Shown here one piece after another: positions 1 to 5,290 of a stretch of 5,290 bases of DNA (its first letter is position 1; every line of letters begins with the position of its first letter). Source of the stretch: an uncultured beta proteobacterium (GTDB lineage: Bacteria > Pseudomonadota > Gammaproteobacteria > Burkholderiales > Burkholderiaceae_C); contig CAISLL010000287.1 of assembly GCA_903886165.1 (NCBI GenBank), positions 1 to 5,290 of the forward strand, read 5' to 3'. The position numbers and the translations under genes are program-made. The notes beneath the pieces were generated by a model. That model saw only the letters and a program-made list of their open reading frames with translations, did not search any database and was not told the origin of the DNA.

Positions 1-419
1 CACAGCACATGGTCAATGCTGCGCCTGATCTTCTCAACCCGTTCAGGACGCCATGCCCAGATCGAGGGGCAGACAAAATGCACGGTTTTGATGCCGCTTG
101 CCTTCAGGTCGGCTTCCAGGTCAAGGTTGAAATCAGGGGCATCGACACCAATGAAAATATCAGGCGGCTTTTCGAGCAAGCGGTCTTTCAGCTGGCGGCG
201 TATACCCACGATTTCACGGTATCGGCGCAGCACGTCCCAGCCAAAGCCATGCACCGACAGTTTGTCATGCGGCCACCAGGACTGAAAACCACGCCGGGCC
301 ATGTGCGGCCCACCGATGCCCCCCGCCTGAAAATCGGGCCACCGCTGCTTCAACCCGTCAAGCAACAAGCCCGCCAGCAGGTCGCCAGACGTTTCACCGG
401 CGACCAAGGCGGCATGCAT
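1..419 (-). CDS. lpxB: Lipid-A-disaccharide synthase LpxB, N-terminal part (runs off the left edge)
   Basis: LpxB is a GT19 glycosyltransferase, peripheral on the inner membrane. It joins UDP-2,3-diacylglucosamine to lipid X, giving the beta-1,6 lipid A disaccharide 1-phosphate. The 139 complete codons visible are roughly the first third of a family near 380 residues. Residues 6-13 read VAGETSGD, identical to the E. coli N-terminal motif. Residues 34-38 are GIGGP. GVDAPDFN follows at 91-98, where Asp93 matches E. coli Asp98, a residue known to be essential. PSIWAWRPERVEKI lies at 118-131. The ATG at 419-417 is the only plausible start: the frame upstream (AAG, AAA, CAA, CCT and so on) has no start codon near it. 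It begins 20 nt after the lpxA stop. No Shine-Dalgarno is visible, only a run of seven A then G directly before the ATG. The last partial codon is TG-, probably Cys or Trp. The identification is near certain; the C-terminal catalytic half is not seen. Confidence 0.97.
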   Translation of the reverse strand, partial: MHAALVAGETSGDLLAGLLLDGLKQRWPDFQAGGIGGPHMARRGFQSWWPHDKLSVHGFGWDVLRRYREIVGIRRQLKDRLLEKPPDIFIGVDAPDFNLDLEADLKASGIKTVHFVCPSIWAWRPERVEKIRRSIDHVL

Positions 420-439
420 CTTTTTTTGAGGACAAGGGC

Positions 440-1234
440 TTAACGAACAATGCCGCGCTGGGGCGATGATTGCTCCAGAAATGACAGCATCATCTGCACG
501 TCTGGCGCGCACTCCGGGCAATTTTTGTCTAGTGCGGCAATGCGCTCACGAGCCGCTTGCAGGGTCAGGTCATCGCGGTAAAGCGCCTTGTGCATGGCCT
601 TGACCGCGCTGATGCGCTCAGGCGAAAAACCTCGGCGACGCAGGCCCTCGAAGTTCATGGAGCGCGCCGCTGCCGGCTGCCCCTGGCACATCACAAACGG
701 CGGCAGGTCGGCAAACAGCAAGGTGCACATGGCGGTCATGCTGTGGGCGCCAATCTTGACAAACTGGTGCACCACGGTGAAGCCGCCAAAAATCACCCAG
801 TCACCCACGTGCACATGCCCCGCGAGTTGCGTGTTGTTGGCGAAAATGGTCTGGTTACCCACTTGGCAATCGTGCGCAAGGTGTACATAGGCCATCAGCC
901 AGTTGTCGTCACCCACCCGTGTCACGCCGGCATCACCCGGCGAACCGATGTTGAAAGTGCAAAACTCGCGGATGGTATTGCGGTTGCCGATCACCAATTC
1001 ACAAGGCTCCCCGGCGTATTTTTTATCTTGCGGAATGGCCCCAAGCGACGCAAACTGAAAAATCCGGTTGTCATGGCCAATGGTGGTGTGGCCTTCAATC
1101 ACACAGTGTGGGCCGACCGTGGTGCCGGCACCAATCTTGACGTGCGGACCGATGACGGTATAGGGACCCACGCTGACCGAACTGTCGAGTTCGGCTGCCG
1201 GGTCAACCAGGGCTGTGGGGTGGATCGCTGTCAA
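440..1234 (-). CDS. lpxA: Acyl-ACP--UDP-N-acetylglucosamine O-acyltransferase LpxA
   Basis: LpxA is the cytoplasmic trimeric enzyme of the first lipid A step, moving an (R)-3-hydroxyacyl group from ACP to the 3-OH of UDP-GlcNAc. The protein has 264 residues (E. coli 262). Residues 1-190 form the left-handed parallel beta helix of hexapeptide repeats, and about 191-264 the helical C-terminal domain. By ungapped alignment with E. coli (offset 4) the key residues are present: catalytic His121 (E. coli H125) in HLAHDC, His118 (H122), His140 (H144), His156 (H160), Lys72 (K76), Asn194 (N198), Arg200 and Arg201 (R204, R205). Met169 occupies the E. coli Gly173 chain-length ruler position, as in Pseudomonas aeruginosa, which predicts a C10 rather than C14 hydroxyacyl chain. 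Asn95 replaces E. coli His99. The start is TTG at 1234-1232: the in-frame TAG of fabZ lies 9 nt upstream, and no ATG or GTG lies nearby in frame. It ends with TAA at 442-440. Confidence 0.98.
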   Translation of the reverse strand: MTAIHPTALVDPAAELDSSVSVGPYTVIGPHVKIGAGTTVGPHCVIEGHTTIGHDNRIFQFASLGAIPQDKKYAGEPCELVIGNRNTIREFCTFNIGSPGDAGVTRVGDDNWLMAYVHLAHDCQVGNQTIFANNTQLAGHVHVGDWVIFGGFTVVHQFVKIGAHSMTAMCTLLFADLPPFVMCQGQPAAARSMNFEGLRRRGFSPERISAVKAMHKALYRDDLTLQAARERIAALDKNCPECAPDVQMMLSFLEQSSPQRGIVR

Positions 1235-1238
1235 GTGG

Positions 1239-1245
1239 TCACCCT
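1239..1245 (-). promoter_or_regulatory. Ribosome binding site of lpxA (AGGGTGA), deciding the TTG start
   Basis: AGGGTGA lies 4 nt before the TTG at 1234-1232 and overlaps the fabZ TAG stop (1246-1244). The GGTGA core can pair with the 3' end of 16S rRNA at a workable distance. A GTG sits inside the same motif (1242-1240), but it is out of frame and meets TGA after three codons. TTG is therefore the start that yields the family's normal N-terminus. Confidence 0.7.
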
Positions 1246-1684
1246 ATGACGCGATCTTGCGCATTGCGCAGGTCAGCTCGGCCTCAACCGCCAGCACACC
1301 ATCCACCATGGCGCAGGTCTTGAACTTGAAAATACCGGCCTTCATGCGCAGCAATTCCACATCCAGGATCAACTGGTCGCCGGGCTCCACCGGGCGTTTG
1401 AAGCGAACTCCTTCCATGCCGGCGAAGTAATAGACCATGTCGTCGGTGGCGGCAGAGTCCATGGCATCAAATGCGAGCAAAGCCGCCGCCTGCGCGAGAG
1501 CTTCGAGCATCAATACACCAGGCATCACCGGACGGTGCGGGAAATGTCCCTGGAAGAACGGTTCGTTGATGGTGACATTTTTCAGCGCCTTGATGGTTTT
1601 ACCTTTTTCAATTGCGAGCACCCGATCCACCAGTAAAAAGGGGTAGCGGTGTGGCAACTTTGTGAGAATCTTGTAAATATCCAT
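1244..1684 (-). CDS. fabZ: 3-hydroxyacyl-[acyl-carrier-protein] dehydratase FabZ
   Basis: FabZ is the cytoplasmic hot-dog-fold dehydratase of type II fatty acid synthesis. It converts (R)-3-hydroxyacyl-ACP to trans-2-enoyl-ACP, and so competes with LpxA and LpxD for the same substrate pool. The protein has 146 residues (E. coli 151). Residues 1-20 begin MDIYKIL and continue into HRYPFLLVD, typical of the family. The active-site segment is GHFPHRPVMPG at 46-56 followed by MLEALAQA at 59-66. His47 and Glu61 correspond to the E. coli catalytic pair His54 and Glu68, with the same spacing of 14. The ATG at 1684-1682 is supported by AAGGA 7 nt upstream. The frame stays open further upstream, to about 1885, but that stretch lies over lpxD in another frame and does not look like FabZ. 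The gene begins 10 nt after lpxD. Its TAG stop lies in the same frame as lpxA, 9 nt before its start. Confidence 0.98.
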   Translation of the reverse strand: MDIYKILTKLPHRYPFLLVDRVLAIEKGKTIKALKNVTINEPFFQGHFPHRPVMPGVLMLEALAQAAALLAFDAMDSAATDDMVYYFAGMEGVRFKRPVEPGDQLILDVELLRMKAGIFKFKTCAMVDGVLAVEAELTCAMRKIAS

Positions 1685-1691
1685 CGGGATG

Positions 1692-1696
1692 TCCTT
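1692..1696 (-). promoter_or_regulatory. Ribosome binding site of fabZ (AAGGA)
   Basis: AAGGA sits 7 nt before the fabZ ATG and shares its first two bases used (1696, 1695) with the lpxD TAA stop (1697-1695). It is the best Shine-Dalgarno in the window. It fixes the start at 1684 rather than further upstream in the longer open frame, and its overlap with the stop suggests handover of ribosomes from lpxD. Confidence 0.8.
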
Positions 1697-2681
1697 AGTT
1701 TGAATTATGTTGGGCGAGTTGCGCTTCCAGCGCACGCACGCGCTCGCGCAACTTGGCCAGTTGCTTGAGCGAGGCCGCATTTTTTTCCCACGTGGTGTTC
1801 TCGTCAATCGGAAACATGCCGGTGTAATGGCCCGGCTTGTGAATCGAGCGTGTGACCACCGAGGCGGCAGAGATGTTGACGCCATCCGCCAGCGTCAGGT
1901 GCCCCAGCACAACGGCACCCCCGCCCACCGTGCAATGAGCACCAATGGTGGCGCTGCCCGCCACGCCGACACAACCGGCCAAGGCGGTGTGTTGGCCAAT
2001 GTGCACGTTGTGCCCAATCTGGATCAGGTTGTCGAGCTTGACACCGTCTTCTATCGCCGTGTCTTGCAAGGCACCGCGGTCAATGCATGTGTTGGCTCCG
2101 ATCTCGACGTCGTTGCCGATGCGGACCGCACCGAGCTGCTCGATTTTTTCCCAGGTGCCGGCATTAGGCGCAAAACCAAAGCCATCGGCCCCGATCACCA
2201 CCCCAGGATGAATCAGGCAGCGCGCACCAATCAGGCAGTTTTCACCCACTGTGACGCGTGACTTCAGTTCAGACTCCGCACCAATCACCGCGCCGGCTTC
2301 AATCACACACAAGGCGCCGATCCTGGCACTCGGGTGAACCGTTGCGCGTGCGTCAATCACGGCACTTGGATGAACCAGGGGCTGGCGCGGCGCGGGCAGA
2401 CTTCTCTTCCAGAGTTGCGTCAGGCGAGCAAAATACAGATAGGGTTGGTCCGTCACGATGCAGGCGCCGCGTGCTCGGGCCTGCGTCTGAAACTGCGGAC
2501 TCACAATCACGCAAGCCGCCTGTGAAACGGCCAACTGGCTCTGGTACTTGGGATGGCTCAAGAAACTCAACTGCCCGGTGCGGGCAGTTTCGAGTGGCGC
2601 AAGTCCTTCAATCAGGAGTGAGTCATCACCATGCAATTCACCTCCTAGCGCCTCAACAATGGATGCCAAACGCAGGGACAC
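1695..2681 (-). CDS. lpxD: UDP-3-O-(3-hydroxyacyl)glucosamine N-acyltransferase LpxD
   Basis: LpxD is the cytoplasmic homotrimeric enzyme of the third lipid A step. It transfers a second (R)-3-hydroxyacyl chain from ACP to the 2-amino group of UDP-3-O-acylglucosamine. The protein has 328 residues (E. coli 341). Residues 1-100 are the uridine-binding N-terminal domain, including LSFLSHPKYQSQL at 38-50. About 102-290 is a left-handed beta helix of hexapeptide repeats. About 299-326 is a charged C-terminal helix. IQIGHNVHIG at 220-229 holds His224, matching catalytic E. coli His239; His261 matches His276. ADGFGFAP at 165-172 is also typical. By ungapped alignment Val275 falls where E. coli has Met290, a residue linked to acyl-chain selectivity; this is less secure than the LpxA ruler. 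The start is GTG at 2681-2679: TGA lies three codons upstream in frame, and the N-terminus at GTG (MSLRLASIVEALGGELHG) fits the family. A GTG start would be read as Met. Confidence 0.98.
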   Translation of the reverse strand: MSLRLASIVEALGGELHGDDSLLIEGLAPLETARTGQLSFLSHPKYQSQLAVSQAACVIVSPQFQTQARARGACIVTDQPYLYFARLTQLWKRSLPAPRQPLVHPSAVIDARATVHPSARIGALCVIEAGAVIGAESELKSRVTVGENCLIGARCLIHPGVVIGADGFGFAPNAGTWEKIEQLGAVRIGNDVEIGANTCIDRGALQDTAIEDGVKLDNLIQIGHNVHIGQHTALAGCVGVAGSATIGAHCTVGGGAVVLGHLTLADGVNISAASVVTRSIHKPGHYTGMFPIDENTTWEKNAASLKQLAKLRERVRALEAQLAQHNSN

Positions 2682-2691
2682 GCGCCATCAG

Positions 2692-2696
2692 CCTTT
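2692..2696 (-). promoter_or_regulatory. Probable ribosome binding site of lpxD (AAAGG)
   Basis: AAAGG lies 10 nt before the GTG start, within the 24-nt skp-lpxD gap. The spacing is slightly long. An ATG at 2688-2686 is nearer the motif, but it is in another frame and opens a sequence unlike LpxD. The GTG is therefore preferred. Confidence 0.55.
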
Positions 2697-2705
2697 GAAA
2701 TCAGC

Positions 2706-3218
2706 TTACTTTGCAGGAGACGCATTGAGCGCCTTGATCACCTTGTCAGTGATGTCGTGGGAAGGATTGACATACACCGCGTCCTGAAATATGAAATCAT
2801 ATTTTTCAGCAATCGCGAGATCCTTGATGACCTTGTTGGCGCGCTGAATGACCAATTGAAGTTCTTCGTTTTTGCGCGCGTTCAGGTCTTCCTGAAACTC
2901 CCGGCGCTTGCGTTGAAAATCACGGTCTTGCTCCAGCAACTGCTTCTGGCGCGATTGCCGCTGCGTTTCAGGCAAGGTGGGCGCCTCGCGCTCGAACTTG
3001 TCGGCCAGCGTCTTGATGTTGACGCCCTGGTCCGTCAACTCTTTCTCACGCTTGGAGAACTCCTGCTCAAGCTTGGTCTGTGCCGCCTTGGCGGTGCTGG
3101 CTTCCTTCAGCACACGGTCGGTGCTGACAAAGCCCAGGCGTGTCTCCTGTGCATGACCAGCCGACAGACTCAACCCACAGACGACCCACACACAAAAAAG
3201 ACGTAAAAAGTGATTCAT
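2706..3218 (-). CDS. skp: Periplasmic outer-membrane protein chaperone Skp (OmpH family)
   Basis: Skp is a trimeric periplasmic holdase that binds unfolded outer-membrane proteins leaving the Sec translocon and keeps them soluble for delivery to the BAM complex. The protein has 170 residues (E. coli 161 with signal). Residues 1-23 form a signal peptide: Asn-His-Phe and Arg6, a hydrophobic core at about 7-19, then GHA before a likely signal peptidase I cut after Ala23. The mature part opens with ETRLGFVSTDRVLKE, the first strand of the trimer body. About 36-135 is very rich in Lys, Arg, Glu and Gln, fitting the two long coiled-coil tentacle helices. About 139-165 (EKYDFIFQDAVYVNPSHDIT and following) returns to the body domain and is the typical OmpH-family ending. 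The ATG at 3218-3216 shares its A with the bamA TGA stop, so translation is probably coupled. The stop is TAA at 2708-2706. The symbol ompH is also used. Confidence 0.95.
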   Translation of the reverse strand: MNHFLRLFCVWVVCGLSLSAGHAQETRLGFVSTDRVLKEASTAKAAQTKLEQEFSKREKELTDQGVNIKTLADKFEREAPTLPETQRQSRQKQLLEQDRDFQRKRREFQEDLNARKNEELQLVIQRANKVIKDLAIAEKYDFIFQDAVYVNPSHDITDKVIKALNASPAK

Positions 3219-3220
3219 CA
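3216..3220 (-). promoter_or_regulatory. bamA/skp stop-start overlap TGATG
   Basis: The bamA stop TGA (3220-3218) and the skp start ATG (3218-3216) share one A. No convincing Shine-Dalgarno precedes the ATG; the closest is GGGAC about 10 nt upstream. This arrangement favours re-initiation by ribosomes that have just finished bamA. Confidence 0.85.
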
Positions 3221-5290
3221 GAAGCTTGTCCCAATTTGAAATTGCATGGTTTGGATTCTATCGCCGTCAAACTTGCGCAGCGGCTTGGCAAATGCCAGTC
3301 GGAGTGGTCCAACCGGAGAAATCCAGCTGATGCCAACACCGGCCGATGATCGGAGGTCGCTCGCATTTGCGTTGATGGCCAAGCCGCCGTCCGAACCGCC
3401 CACCATACCCAGATCGAAAAAGCCATACATGCGCAGCGTGCGGTCATTGCCCGCGCCGGGGAATGGCGCAAGAACCTCCGCGTTGAGACTCAGTTTGCGT
3501 GTGCCACCCACCACCGTGCCACTGGCGTCAAGCGGCCCCAGGCTCCCTTGCTCGAACCCACGCACTGAACCCAGGCCACCACCGTAAAAGTTCTTAAACA
3601 CAGGGTAGGATTTGCCACCCGCCGCGTTCCCAAAACCTAGCTCGGCATTGAACGCAGCGGTGAACTGTTTGCTTAAGGGCACATATTGCTGATACTGGTA
3701 AGTGGCTCGCAGGTACTTGACATCACCGGCAAAAGACCATTCTGCATTGGCTCGCTGAAAGCGCCCGCTGGAAGGCACCAACGCGCTGTCGCGGCTGTCA
3801 CGCGCCCAACCTGCCGTGAAGGGCACGGCCAGACTCGACGTGCCGTACTCATTGATGTGAGTCTGGTACAAAGTGGGCAACAGGGTGCCGGGCTCAATTT
3901 TTGTGTTCTCAAAGCCAGCTCCAAAAAACACGGTGTCAATTTCGGTGAAAGGCACACCAAACCTGATCCCCGCCCCGGTAGTGATCAACTTGTAGTAATC
4001 TTGATCCTGGTAAGGGCTGCTGGTCTTATGGTAGAGATCAAGTGTCCGAGAGACGCCATCGGCTGTAAAAAAAGGGTCGGTGGTATTGAGTACCAGCACG
4101 CGGTTGATCTTGCTGGTATTGACTTGAATACCCAGCGAGTTGCCTGAACCAAATGCATTTTCCTGCTTCAAACCAAACGACAGCCCCAAACCATCTCCGC
4201 TGGAATAACCAGCACCCAGACTCAGGCTACCTGTAGGCTTTTCAGTGACATTGATGGTTAGATCCACCTGATCCGGTGAGCCAGGTACTTCCTGGGTTTC
4301 AATCGCCACCTCTCCAAAATATCCCAGACGGTCAACCCGGTCGCGGGACAGGCGAATTTTGTCGCCGTCGTACCACGAGGCTTCGAGTTGACGGAATTCC
4401 CGCCGCACCACGACGTCACGGGTACGGGTGTTGCCAGCCACATGGATGTTGCGCACATAGGCGCGACGCGACGGGTCGGCCTGCAGCACCAGCACCACCC
4501 GGTTGTTGACACGATCGAACTCTGGCTTGGCCTCGACGCGCGCAAACGCATAGCCGAAATTGCCAAAGTAGTCGGTAAACGCTTTGGTGGTTTTGGCCAC
4601 TTCGTCGGCATTGAATGCCTGCCCTGGGCTAATGGCTACCAGCGACTTGAATTCTTCGTCTTTACCAAGGTAATTGCCGCTCAGCTTGACACTGCTCACC
4701 ACAAATCGCTCACCCTCGGTGATGTTGATCGTGATGCCGATGTCGGTCTTGTTGGGCATGATGGCCACCTGGGTCGAATCCACCTTGAACTCAAGGTAGC
4801 CACGCGTCAGGTAGTAAGAACGCAGGGTTTCGATGTCTGCATTAAGCTTGGCACGGGAATAGCGGTTCGACTTGGTATACCAGCTCAACCAGCCACCGGT
4901 ATCGAGGTCAAACAGATTACGCAGTGTCGACTCCGCAAACACCTTGTTGCCCACAATGTGAATCTCATTGATTTTGGCTGGCTCACCCTCGGTGACGGTG
5001 AAGGTCAGGTTCACACGATTCCGTTCAGCAGGCGTAACCGTTGTGACCACCTGCGCCCCGTATAGGCTGCGGTTGATGTATTGGCGCTTGAGCTCCTGCT
5101 CGGCGCGGTCAAGTTGCGCCTTGTCAAAAGGCCTGCCGTCTGCCAAACCCACATCACGCATGGCCTTGACCAACACATCCTTGTCGAATTCCTTGGTGCC
5201 GACAAACTCCACAGCTGCCACCGTGGGTCGCTCTTCGACCACCACCACCAGGACATCACCGTTGATTTCGATGCGCACATCCTTGAACAG
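3218..5290 (-). CDS. bamA: Outer membrane protein assembly factor BamA, C-terminal 690 residues (runs off the right edge)
   Basis: BamA is the Omp85-family core of the BAM complex, which folds and inserts beta-barrel proteins into the outer membrane. The frame is open to the edge, and the first codons read LFKDVRIEING, the end of POTRA1. By comparison with E. coli about 70 residues are missing: the signal peptide and most of POTRA1. Numbering from the first codon in the window, POTRA2 is about 23-103, POTRA3 105-193 (AKINEIHIVGN), POTRA4 195-273 (FVVSSVKLSGN), POTRA5 276-350 (AYVRNIHVAGN, then VPGSPDQVDL), and the 16-strand barrel about 352-690. The VRGF signature of loop 6 is at 576-579, after FYGGGLGS. 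The loop 6 region lacks the long Cys-containing insertion of E. coli BamA, so the barrel domain is about 50 residues shorter. The protein ends MQFQIGTSF, an outer-membrane C-terminal signal with final Phe. A GTG at 5278 is internal Val, not a start. Confidence 0.98.
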   Translation of the reverse strand: MFKDVRIEINGDVLVVVVEERPTVAAVEFVGTKEFDKDVLVKAMRDVGLADGRPFDKAQLDRAEQELKRQYINRSLYGAQVVTTVTPAERNRVNLTFTVTEGEPAKINEIHIVGNKVFAESTLRNLFDLDTGGWLSWYTKSNRYSRAKLNADIETLRSYYLTRGYLEFKVDSTQVAIMPNKTDIGITINITEGERFVVSSVKLSGNYLGKDEEFKSLVAISPGQAFNADEVAKTTKAFTDYFGNFGYAFARVEAKPEFDRVNNRVVLVLQADPSRRAYVRNIHVAGNTRTRDVVVRREFRQLEASWYDGDKIRLSRDRVDRLGYFGEVAIETQEVPGSPDQVDLTINVTEKPTGSLSLGAGYSSGDGLGLSFGLKQENAFGSGNSLGIQVNTSKINRVLVLNTTDPFFTADGVSRTLDLYHKTSSPYQDQDYYKLITTGAGIRFGVPFTEIDTVFFGAGFENTKIEPGTLLPTLYQTHINEYGTSSLAVPFTAGWARDSRDSALVPSSGRFQRANAEWSFAGDVKYLRATYQYQQYVPLSKQFTAAFNAELGFGNAAGGKSYPVFKNFYGGGLGSVRGFEQGSLGPLDASGTVVGGTRKLSLNAEVLAPFPGAGNDRTLRMYGFFDLGMVGGSDGGLAINANASDLRSSAGVGISWISPVGPLRLAFAKPLRKFDGDRIQTMQFQIGTSF

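Noticed and set aside
557..1249. A 230-codon open frame on the plus strand opposite lpxA
   Set aside because: It lies wholly antisense to a clear lpxA, shows no recognisable domain and has no evident ribosome binding site. Long antisense frames are expected from codon bias in such DNA.
1244..1885. A longer FabZ of 213 residues beginning upstream inside lpxD
   Set aside because: The extra 67 residues overlap lpxD in another frame and do not resemble FabZ. The ATG at 1684 has a good AAGGA at 7 nt and gives the family's normal length.
3225..3270. A possible internal promoter near the end of bamA (TTGACG about 17 nt before ATGCAA)
   Set aside because: The -10 element is a poor match, the -35 lies within the conserved KFDGD coding segment, and the TGATG overlap already explains skp expression.
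3067..3471. A 134-codon minus-strand frame across the bamA/skp junction
   Set aside because: It overlaps both genes in a different frame, and both are confidently identified by their conserved ends.
4388..5065. A 225-codon plus-strand open frame opposite bamA, with similar ones at 1707-2261, 2757-3206 and 3686-4147
   Set aside because: All are mirrors of strongly identified minus-strand genes. Their translations look like reverse-complement coding sequence, and none has its own gene context.
1..5290. A mobile element, CRISPR array, RNA gene, terminator or novel defence system
   Set aside because: Coding density is close to complete, the longest gap is 24 nt, and all six genes are housekeeping genes in their usual order. 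I saw no inverted repeats, direct repeats or hairpin followed by a T run between genes.

Overview
The window is an ordinary, densely packed piece of the conserved outer-membrane biogenesis cluster of a Gram-negative bacterium. Every recognisable gene lies on the minus strand. In transcription order (right to left) they are bamA (3' part), skp/ompH, lpxD, fabZ, lpxA and lpxB (5' part). Gene order and protein character point to Betaproteobacteria, order Burkholderiales, most likely Comamonadaceae (Rhodoferax/Polaromonas-like). The family assignment rests on remembered resemblance, not a search. GC is about 57% in the two 60-base lines I counted.

Layout: 5290-3218 is BamA from the end of POTRA1 to its C-terminal Phe. 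3218-2706 is the periplasmic chaperone Skp, whose ATG shares one base with the bamA stop (TGATG). 2681-1695 is LpxD with a GTG start. 1684-1244 is FabZ with an ATG and a good Shine-Dalgarno. 1234-440 is LpxA with a TTG start 9 nt after the fabZ stop and in the same frame. 419-1 is the first 139 codons of LpxB. The longest gap is 24 nt, and I see no room for, or sign of, a terminator, internal promoter, RNA gene, mobile element or CRISPR array. The promoter presumably lies upstream of bamA, beyond the right edge.

The genes serve one purpose. FabZ, LpxA and LpxD all use (R)-3-hydroxyacyl-ACP: FabZ dehydrates it for fatty-acid elongation, while LpxA and LpxD transfer the acyl group to UDP-GlcNAc-derived precursors. 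LpxB then makes the lipid A disaccharide. Skp escorts unfolded outer-membrane proteins to BamA, which inserts them. Co-transcription would link lipid A supply to outer-membrane protein assembly.

I found no undescribed system. The points worth a second look are small: the LpxA acyl-ruler position carries Met, which predicts a C10-type (short) O-linked hydroxyacyl chain; two of the four genes whose starts lie inside a gene junction use GTG or TTG; and lpxB lacks a visible Shine-Dalgarno.
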